From: Paracoccaceae bacterium | Lineage (GTDB): Bacteria; Pseudomonadota; Alphaproteobacteria; Rhodobacterales; Rhodobacteraceae | DNA length: 58,287 nucleotides | Assembly (NCBI GenBank): GCA_006226775.1 | Contig: SBGD01000065.1 | Location: 1-58,287, forward strand | Reading direction: 5' to 3' | Shown here: in pieces, positions 52,770-58,287 of the stretch | Position numbering within the stretch: the first letter of the stretch is position 1 | Layout of the letters: the number at the start of each line of letters is the position of its first letter | Position numbers and translations under genes: made by a program | Notes under the pieces: generated by a model | Seen by the model: the letters and a program-made list of their open reading frames with translations, nothing else | The model's database searches: none | What the model was told of the DNA's origin: nothing

Positions 52770-53363
52770 ATGGCCAGAGCTAAATTCCTCTGTGACGCCG
52801 AGCGCTGCATCGAATGCAACGCCTGCGTCACCGCGTGCAAGAACGAGCACGAGGTGCCCTGGGGCATCAACCGACGAAGGGTGGTGACCATCCAGGACGG
52901 CCAGCCGGGCGAACGCTCGATCTCGGTGGCCTGCATGCATTGCTCGGATGCGCCCTGCATGGCGGTCTGCCCGGTGGATTGCTTCTACCAGAACGAGGAG
53001 GGCATCGTGCTGCACTCCAAGGACCTGTGCATCGGCTGCGGCTATTGCTTCTATGCCTGCCCCTTCGGCGCGCCGCAGTACCCGCAGGCCGGCAACTTCG
53101 GCTCGCGCGGCAAGATGGACAAGTGTACCTTCTGCGCCGGCGGCCCGGAGGAGAACCACAGCCAGGCGGAGTTCGTCAAATACGGGCGCAACCGGATCGC
53201 GGAAGGCAAGCTGCCGCTCTGCGCCGAGATGTGTTCGACCAAGGCGCTGCTGGCGGGGGATGGCGACGTGGTGTCGGGCATCTACCGCGAGCGGGTCGTG
53301 GCGCGCGGCTTCGGCTCGGGCGCCTGGGGCTGGGGCACCGCCTACGACCAGAAGGGCGGCTGA
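52770..53363 (+). CDS. fdh3B: Formate dehydrogenase iron-sulfur beta subunit (FDH3 type)
   Basis: A 197-residue electron-transfer subunit with four 4Fe-4S motifs: CIECNACVTAC (13-23), CMHCSDAPCMAVC (about 55-67), CIGCGYCFYAC (about 88-98) and a split fourth from CTFC plus CAEMC. Clusters pass electrons from alpha to the cytochrome b gamma subunit. It has no C-terminal membrane helix, unlike FdnH. aaggagaaaagg precedes ATG 52770. It lacks its own signal, so it should be co-exported with alpha. Confidence 0.94.
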   Translation: MARAKFLCDAERCIECNACVTACKNEHEVPWGINRRRVVTIQDGQPGERSISVACMHCSDAPCMAVCPVDCFYQNEEGIVLHSKDLCIGCGYCFYACPFGAPQYPQAGNFGSRGKMDKCTFCAGGPEENHSQAEFVKYGRNRIAEGKLPLCAEMCSTKALLAGDGDVVSGIYRERVVARGFGSGAWGWGTAYDQKGG

Positions 53364-53498
53364 CCGGTGCGTGCGGGCCCGTCCCCTGCGGTTGCGGCCG
53401 CGGGGGGCGGGCGCGTGCCGCACCTTGCCCTCACCGACAAGGCGCGGGGCGCGCAGGCGATGCGCGTCCCGTCCCCCGATTTCCGATGGAGACCCTCA

Positions 53499-54710
53499 AT
53501 GCTGCGCCATCTGATGGCCCTTTTCCTGCTTGTCCTGCCGCTGTCGCTTGCCGCCCAGGACGCCGGCGCACCGGAGCCGGGCGCGGTCCCGGCGATCGAC
53601 CGTTCCGCCACCGGCGGCGCGCAGACGCTCGAGGACATCCTGCGCCGCCAGAAGGGCCTGCCGGTCGACGACACCTTCCGGCGCGGCAACCTCGGCGCGC
53701 CGCCGCCGGGGGTGCCGCAGCTTGGCACCCTGGGCGGGGCTTCGGACCCCGACCTGTGGCGCGCGCTGCGCTATAACGAGGCCGAGATGACCGTCAGCAA
53801 TGCCCAGCCCGGCGGCGCGGTGCTGATCCAGGACGGCGGCATCTGGTGGCTCGAGTTCCGCCGCGGGCCGCTGGCCACCTATGGCGGCTGGCTGCTGCTG
53901 GGCACGCTGGGGCTGCTGGCGCTGTTCTTTGTGCTGCGCGGCCGCATCCGCATCGAGGGCGGCAAGACCGGGCGCACCGTCACGCGCTTCAGGTTCATCG
54001 AGCGTTTTGCCCATTGGATGATGGGCGGGGCCTTCATCCTGCTGGCGCTGACCGGGTTGATGACGCTCTTCGGGCGCAAGTATTTCATCGACTGGTTCGG
54101 GCTGGAGTTCAACGCGCAGCTGCTGATCGTGTCGAAGCTGATCCACAACAATGTCGCCTGGGCCTTCATGCTGGGGCTGGTGATGGTTTTCGTGATGTGG
54201 GTCTGGCACAACCTGCCCGACCGCACAGACTTGACCTGGTTCGCCCAGGCCGGGGGCATCTTCGGCAAGAAGCACCCGCCGGCCAAGAAGTTCAACGCCG
54301 GGCAGAAGCTGATCTTCTGGTCGGTGATCCTGCTGGGCGGGTCGATCTCGGTGTCGGGGCTGTCGCTGCTCTTTCCCTTCCAGCTGCCGCTGTTCGATGC
54401 CACCTTCCAGGTGCTGAACGGCTGGGGCGTGAACGACTGGTTCGGGATGCGGCCCTTCCCCACCGGGCTGTCGCCGCAGGAGGAGATGCAGTTCGCCCAG
54501 CTCTGGCACGCCATTGTCAGCTTCGGGCTGATGGCGGTGATCCTGGCGCATATCTACATCGGCTCGCTGGGGATGGAGGGCGCCTATGACGCCATGGGCT
54601 CGGGCGAGGTCGACGAGGCCTGGGCCGAGCAGCACCATTCGATCTGGTACGAGAAGGTCAAGGCGCGCGAGGCGGAGGCCGGGGGCGCCGAGGCCCATCC
54701 GGCGGAATAA
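53499..54710 (+). CDS. fdhC: Formate dehydrogenase cytochrome b gamma subunit
   Basis: A 403-residue membrane subunit. Signal peptide (MLRHLMALFLLVLPLSLAAQ) and a periplasmic extension (about 20-125) precede the di-haem cytochrome b part. Membrane helices are at about 128-148, 170-190, 215-240, 275-300 and 340-365. Conserved His for haem lie in RFIERFAHWMMGG, SKLIHNNVAW, VWVWHNL-like MWVWHN and LWHAIVSFGLMAVILAHIYIG. It takes electrons from beta to the quinone pool. ATG 53499 has tggaga upstream. Its TAA overlaps the next ATG (TAATG). Confidence 0.92.
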   Translation: MLRHLMALFLLVLPLSLAAQDAGAPEPGAVPAIDRSATGGAQTLEDILRRQKGLPVDDTFRRGNLGAPPPGVPQLGTLGGASDPDLWRALRYNEAEMTVSNAQPGGAVLIQDGGIWWLEFRRGPLATYGGWLLLGTLGLLALFFVLRGRIRIEGGKTGRTVTRFRFIERFAHWMMGGAFILLALTGLMTLFGRKYFIDWFGLEFNAQLLIVSKLIHNNVAWAFMLGLVMVFVMWVWHNLPDRTDLTWFAQAGGIFGKKHPPAKKFNAGQKLIFWSVILLGGSISVSGLSLLFPFQLPLFDATFQVLNGWGVNDWFGMRPFPTGLSPQEEMQFAQLWHAIVSFGLMAVILAHIYIGSLGMEGAYDAMGSGEVDEAWAEQHHSIWYEKVKAREAEAGGAEAHPAE

Positions 54711-56050
54711 TGCGCGCCGGGCTGACAGCGCTGCTGCTCTGGGCCGGGCTGGCCCAGGCGCAGGAGTTCACCACGCTGAAGGGCCATGGCGGGCCGATCA
54801 TGGATATTGCCGTCTCGGCCCGGGGCCAGGTGGCCAGCGCCAGTTTCGACAATTCGGTCGGGCTCTGGCAGGGCCGGGTGCCGCGCTGGCTGGAAGGCCA
54901 CGCGGCGGCGGTGACGGTGCTGGCCTGGGGGCCGGGCGGGATGCTGGCCTCGGGCGGGGACGATTTCGCGGTGCGGGTTTGGGATGTGGGGGAAGTTGGC
55001 CATGAGGTCCCCCCGGATCAAGTCCGGGGCAAGCTCAATCAAGTCCGGGACGACGTTGGAAGGGAAGTCGGGCGGCATCTGGGGAAAGTCGCGGCCCTGG
55101 CCTTTGCGCCCTCGGGGCGCTGGCTGGCGAGTGGAAGCTGGGACGGCAGCATCCGGCTCTGGCCGCTGGAGGGCGGCGCGGCGCGGGACCTGGCGGCGCC
55201 GGGGGCGGCGGTGAACGCGCTGGCCTTCGATGGCGAGGACCGGCTCCTGGCGGCGACCGCGGCGGGCGAGGTGCTGGTGTTCGACCTGACCGGGGACGGC
55301 CCGCCGGTGCGGCTGGTCCGGCATGGCTTCGGGGTCAATACGCTGGCCCTGGGCGATGGCTGGATCGCCTATGGCGCGGTGGATGGCGGCACGCGGGTTG
55401 TCGACCGCGAGGGCCGCGAGATCGCCGATTTCACCCTCGACCGGCGGCCGATCCTGGCGATGGACTGGCACCGCGGCACCCAGAGGCTCGCCGTGGGCGA
55501 CGGCCAGGGCTATATCATGCTCGTCGACACCCAGGACTGGCGGATCGCCCGCGATTTCCGCGCCACCCGCAACGGGCCGGTCTGGGCGCTGGGCTTCGGG
55601 CCGGAGGGCGCGATGATCTATGCCGGGGGGATCGACGACGTGGCCTACGGCTGGCCGGTCGAGAGCCTTGACAGGTACGCGCCGGGCATCACCGGCGAGC
55701 GGTCCTTCCTGCGCGCGGCAAACGAGATGGGCAACGGAGAGCGGCAATTCATGCGCAAATGCTCGATCTGCCACAGTCTCGATCCCGGCCCCTCGCGCAA
55801 GGCCGGGCCGACGCTGCACGGGGTCTTCGGGCGGCGTGCGGGGACGGTGCCGGGCTATCCCTATTCCGGCATCCTCGACGGCTCGGAGATCACCTGGAGC
55901 GCCGCGACCATTGATGCCCTGTTCGACGCGGGCCCGGACCATTACATTCCGGGGTCCAAGATGCCGATGCAGGTGATCGCGGCGGCGGCGGATCGCGCCG
56001 ACCTGATCGCCTTTCTGAAAACCGCCACCAAAGGGGAGGCAGACCAATGA
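54710..56050 (+). CDS. Exported WD40-repeat protein fused to a cytochrome c domain
   Basis: A 446-residue periplasmic protein: signal peptide MRAGLTALLLWAGLAQAQ, a seven-bladed WD40 propeller (about 20-325, GHGGPIMDIAVS, SASFDNSVGLW, LASGSWDGSIRLW and others), and a C-terminal monohaem cytochrome c (about 340-440). The haem site is CSICH (about 355) and the probable axial Met is in PGSKMPMQ. The second and third blades are separated by about 28 extra residues (EVGHEVPPDQVRG to GREVGR) coming from a palindromic repeat. Translationally coupled to gamma. It may dock an electron acceptor or sense enzyme status. Confidence 0.88.
   Translation: MRAGLTALLLWAGLAQAQEFTTLKGHGGPIMDIAVSARGQVASASFDNSVGLWQGRVPRWLEGHAAAVTVLAWGPGGMLASGGDDFAVRVWDVGEVGHEVPPDQVRGKLNQVRDDVGREVGRHLGKVAALAFAPSGRWLASGSWDGSIRLWPLEGGAARDLAAPGAAVNALAFDGEDRLLAATAAGEVLVFDLTGDGPPVRLVRHGFGVNTLALGDGWIAYGAVDGGTRVVDREGREIADFTLDRRPILAMDWHRGTQRLAVGDGQGYIMLVDTQDWRIARDFRATRNGPVWALGFGPEGAMIYAGGIDDVAYGWPVESLDRYAPGITGERSFLRAANEMGNGERQFMRKCSICHSLDPGPSRKAGPTLHGVFGRRAGTVPGYPYSGILDGSEITWSAATIDALFDAGPDHYIPGSKMPMQVIAAAADRADLIAFLKTATKGEADQ
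55003..55052. repeat. Dispersed palindromic repeat inside the WD40-cytochrome c gene
   Basis: atgaggtcccccc plus ccggatcaagtccgggg, then aatcaagtccgggacg: a half copy of the element at 25207, 41711 and 48589. It is read in frame as HEVPPDQVRG plus NQVRDD, between two propeller blades. Confidence 0.8.
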
Positions 56051-56172
56051 AAGCCATGCTGGCCGGCTTTGCCGCCATTGTCCTGATCGCGGTGGGGGCC
56101 TTTGTCGGGCTGCACCAGCTCGGGTTTTCCGCGCAGGAGGCCTATTCCGGGGCGAACGTCCGTCTGAACTGA
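56047..56172 (+). CDS. 41-residue single-helix membrane protein
   Basis: A short gene between the WD40-cytochrome c and response regulator genes, sharing ATGA with the first and TGATG with the second. The product has one hydrophobic helix (MLAGFAAIVLIAVGAFVGLH, about residues 4-23) and a short tail QLGFSAQEAYSGANVRLN. The overlaps on both sides argue for real translation. It may stabilise the membrane-bound dehydrogenase as a small subunit; family not recognised. Confidence 0.7.
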   Translation: MKAMLAGFAAIVLIAVGAFVGLHQLGFSAQEAYSGANVRLN

Positions 56173-57524
56173 TGACAGCGCGGGACGAATACGGCGGCCG
56201 CCTTGCCGGGGCGCAGGTCCTGGTGATCGACGACGAGCCGGGGATGCGCAATTTCCTGGTCAAGACCCTGGGGCCGCGGGTCAAGCGGGTGGCCGAGGCG
56301 GCTTCGCCGGCCGAGGCCACAAGGGCGCTGGACGCGGCGCATTTCGACCTGGTGATCCTCGACAATATCATGCCGGGCGGCACCGGGCTCGACTGGGTGT
56401 GCGAGCAGCGGCGCAAGGGGTTCTTTGCCGATACCATCCTGATCACCGCCTATGCGGACCTCGAGACCGCGATTGCCGCGCTGCGCGCCGGGGTGTCGGA
56501 TTTCGTGCTGAAACCCTTTCGCACCAACCAGATCCTCGGCGCCATGGCGCGCACGCTCGACCGCACCCACCTGCGCCGCGACAATGTGCTGTTGCGCCGC
56601 GAGTTGCACGCGGGCGCGGGGCTGGGCAAGCTGCTCGGCGCCTCGCCGGCGCTGGGGCGGGTGCGCGGGCTGCTGGACCGGCTGGCACCGCTGCCGACGC
56701 CGGTGCTGTTCACCGGCGAAAGCGGCACCGGCAAGGAGTTGGCGGCGCGGCAGTTGCACGCCCTGTCGGACCGGGCCGAGAAACCCTTTGTCGCGGTCAA
56801 TTGCGCCGCCATCGCGGTCGACCGCATCGTGCGCGAATTGTTCGGCGCGGTCGAGGGCGACGGGCGGCTGAAACCGGGGCTCCTGCTGCTGGCCGATGGC
56901 GGCACGCTGTTTCTGGACGAGGTGGCGCAGATGCCCGAGGTCTTGCAGGCGGCGCTTCTGCGGGTGCTGGAGGATCAGCGCATCCGCCCCGAGGGCGCCG
57001 AGCGCGAGATCCCGCTGAACCTGCGGTTCCTGTTCGCCACCAATGCCGATCTGCCGCGCGCGGTGGACGAGGGGCGGTTTCGCGCCGACCTCTTTCACCG
57101 CATCAACGTGATGCAGATCGAGATGCCGCCGCTGCGCGACCGCTCGGAGGATATCGTCGAGCTTGCCGCGCTGTTCATGGCGCAGTTCTCGACCCTGCTG
57201 GGGATGCCCGGGCTGGCGCTGGACGCCGAGACGCTGCTGAAGCTGCGCCGCTACGCCTGGCCCGGCAACGTGCGCGAGTTGAAGAACCTGATCGAACGCT
57301 CGGTCATCCTCGGCGCCTTTCCCGAGGAATTCGCCGGCCAGGGGGCGGTGACCGGCCCGCGCGCCATCGAGGACCTCGACCTGGTGGTGCAGCGGCATGT
57401 GCTGCATGTGCTCGACCTCTGCGGCGGCAACCGGGCCGAGGCGGCGCGCCGGCTGGGCGTGTCGCGCAAGACCATCGACCGCAAGGTCGCGGCCTGGTCG
57501 GACAGGGCGGAAGAAGCGGGCTGA
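56172..57524 (+). CDS. NtrC-type response regulator lacking the GAFTGA loop
   Basis: A 450-residue regulator. Receiver domain (about 12-130) with DDE at 20-22, phospho-acceptor D64 (VILDNIMPGG) and K114 (LKPF). AAA+ domain (about 150-375): Walker A GESGTGKE (182-189), Walker B GGTLFLDE (243-250), and RFRADLFHRINVMQIEMPPLRDR. Fis-type helix-turn-helix at the end (NRAEAARRLGVSRKTIDRKV). Between ELFG (222-225) and GGTLFLDE the sequence is AVEGDGRLKPGLLLLAD: the sigma-54-contacting GAFTGA loop is missing. It probably activates sigma-70 transcription, as known for Rhodobacter capsulatus NtrC. Last gene of the fdh operon. Confidence 0.9.
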   Translation: MTARDEYGGRLAGAQVLVIDDEPGMRNFLVKTLGPRVKRVAEAASPAEATRALDAAHFDLVILDNIMPGGTGLDWVCEQRRKGFFADTILITAYADLETAIAALRAGVSDFVLKPFRTNQILGAMARTLDRTHLRRDNVLLRRELHAGAGLGKLLGASPALGRVRGLLDRLAPLPTPVLFTGESGTGKELAARQLHALSDRAEKPFVAVNCAAIAVDRIVRELFGAVEGDGRLKPGLLLLADGGTLFLDEVAQMPEVLQAALLRVLEDQRIRPEGAEREIPLNLRFLFATNADLPRAVDEGRFRADLFHRINVMQIEMPPLRDRSEDIVELAALFMAQFSTLLGMPGLALDAETLLKLRRYAWPGNVRELKNLIERSVILGAFPEEFAGQGAVTGPRAIEDLDLVVQRHVLHVLDLCGGNRAEAARRLGVSRKTIDRKVAAWSDRAEEAG

Positions 57525-57555
57525 GCCGCCCGGGCCCAAGCGGCGGGGAGGCCCG

Positions 57556-57954
57556 TCACTCCAGCGTCATGTCGACCTGGAGCCGGGTCACGCAGGCCTC
57601 GTGACAGCGGGTCGAGACCGCCTGGCCATTGAGCACCGCCTCGCCCTCGAACTCGAAACTGGGCTGGCCGTGGTTGCTGGGGTTCCAGTCGACGGTATAG
57701 CCCGCGGCCTCGAGCCGGTCGGCCCAGTCCTTGAGCAGGGTCTCGGCGTCCTGGTCGGTGCGAAAGGCCAGCATCCTGATTCGCGATCCGATCTCGCGGA
57801 CATCGTCGATCTGGCTGTCCTCGGGCATGACCATCTGCGCGGGCCACCAGTCGGGCATGTCGGCGGCCAGGACCGGCAGGGCAAGCAGGCAAAGCGCCAG
57901 CGCCAGCACGGGCCGGGCAGGGGGGCGGGTGGTTGGCAAAGCTCCGCGGGGCAT
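57556..57954 (-). CDS. Exported hypothetical protein
   Basis: A 132-residue product with a signal peptide (RPVLALALCLLALPVLA, cleavage about residue 31, ADMPDWW after it). The mature region has EDSQIDDVREIGSRIRMLAF and ETLLKDWADRLEAAGYTVDW, an alpha/beta pattern, and two cysteines near the end (TRCHEACVTRL) that could bind a metal or form a disulfide. Convergent with the response regulator gene. aagga lies upstream of ATG 57954. Family not recognised. Confidence 0.65.
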   Translation of the reverse strand: MPRGALPTTRPPARPVLALALCLLALPVLAADMPDWWPAQMVMPEDSQIDDVREIGSRIRMLAFRTDQDAETLLKDWADRLEAAGYTVDWNPSNHGQPSFEFEGEAVLNGQAVSTRCHEACVTRLQVDMTLE

Positions 57955-58034
57955 GGGGTATCCTTGTGCGATAGGCGCCGGGGCGCCGAAGGGGGAAGGG
58001 CCGCGGCGCCTGTGCCGCGGCCGCAAGAGACCTG

Positions 58035-58139
58035 TCAGAGAACGTGCAGGACGAGGTAGCCGATCCCGACCAGGACGGCCGTCACCCCGATGGTGAGGAT
58101 CCAGGACGCCACCACATGCGCCAGGGAATTGTCTTTCAT
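58035..58139 (-). CDS. 34-residue single-helix membrane peptide
   Basis: Reads MKDNSLAHVVASWILTIGVT, then AVLVGIGYLVLHVL: a short polar start and one membrane helix (about residues 8-33). ggaag lies about 11 bases before ATG 58139. The composition resembles small subunits of respiratory complexes. It is followed 80 bases on by the exported protein gene on the same strand. Small size limits confidence. No gene is assigned in the 148 bases to its right. Confidence 0.5.
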   Translation of the reverse strand: MKDNSLAHVVASWILTIGVTAVLVGIGYLVLHVL

Positions 58140-58287
58140 CTGCGTGCTTCCAGCTTTGCAAACCGAACCGGGCCGGAGACGTGATTGCTCCGGCCATATG
58201 TGTCGCGGGGCGTTTCACAGGGCGCGGGGCGGTGCGCGGATCGGGGTGCCGCGCGATGCGGGGCTGCCGCGCAGGGTGGCCCGGGCC

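Noticed and set aside
49773-53423. 1216-codon open frame opposite the formate dehydrogenase genes
   Set aside because: Antisense shadow, low-complexity composition; alpha and beta subunits are unambiguous on the plus strand.
58215-58287. End of a further minus-strand gene entering from the right edge
   Set aside because: A frame of about 23 codons ending at 58215 is open, but it is too short and Arg/Pro-rich to support a call.

Overview
The window looks like high-GC alphaproteobacterial DNA, most probably from the Rhodobacterales (Roseobacter/Paracoccus relatives). The grounds are a dnaG-rpoD pair followed by small roseobacter-type hypotheticals, the DUF3305/DUF3306/TorD/Tat-peptide formate dehydrogenase cluster, the tungstate ABC genes next to it, and a plasmid-type Rep-ParAB module of the kind common in that group. 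No rRNA, tRNA, CRISPR array or intact insertion sequence was seen.

Layout. 0-1.2 kb: the 3' part of a glutamate-dehydrogenase-family gene. 1.5-4.5 kb: three Tad-pilus pseudopilin/vWA genes. 4.6-10.4 kb: dnaG, rpoD, a YefM-YoeB toxin-antitoxin pair and small genes, i.e. chromosomal housekeeping surroundings. 10.4-15.4 kb: small exported proteins, a dienelactone hydrolase, YjbQ, an L,D-transpeptidase and a lipoprotein. 15.5-30.9 kb: a two-armed catabolic island. One arm runs leftward (periplasmic binding protein, SDR dehydrogenase, two permeases, double ATPase). The other runs rightward from a shared control region: a cytoplasmic winged-helix/solute-binding-protein regulator, a second SDR, an M24 hydrolase, E1 alpha and beta of a 2-oxoacid/acetoin-type dehydrogenase, an E2 split over two genes, and an aldehyde dehydrogenase.

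30.9-39.4 kb is a plasmid-like core: ScpB-like gene, DUF1403 gene, a truncated tyrosine recombinase, a sensor kinase, a Rep_3-type initiator, an iteron origin, parA and parB. A 14-bp palindrome, TTGCCCATGGGCAA, occurs four times between 27.5 and 39.3 kb and is a good parS candidate. Finding such a core on the same stretch as dnaG-rpoD suggests an integrated plasmid, an unusual replicon, or a joined assembly.

39.4-58.1 kb is a respiratory formate oxidation region: tungstate uptake (tupBCA), Fe-S and cofactor accessory genes (Mrp carrier, DUF4444 ligase-like, DUF6505, DUF6494), a cytochrome c fused to a TupA-like fragment, a large polyferredoxin, and the main operon (DUF3305, DUF3306, TorD-like chaperone, Tat peptide, formate dehydrogenase alpha, beta and gamma, a WD40-cytochrome c, a 41-residue membrane peptide, and an NtrC-type response regulator without GAFTGA). 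Paired palindromes GGACA-N3-TGTCC, about 42 bp apart, lie both ahead of tupB and in the divergent fdh promoter region, suggesting shared control of tungsten uptake and enzyme synthesis. Palindromic repeats are scattered through the window, and two copies sit in frame inside protein genes.
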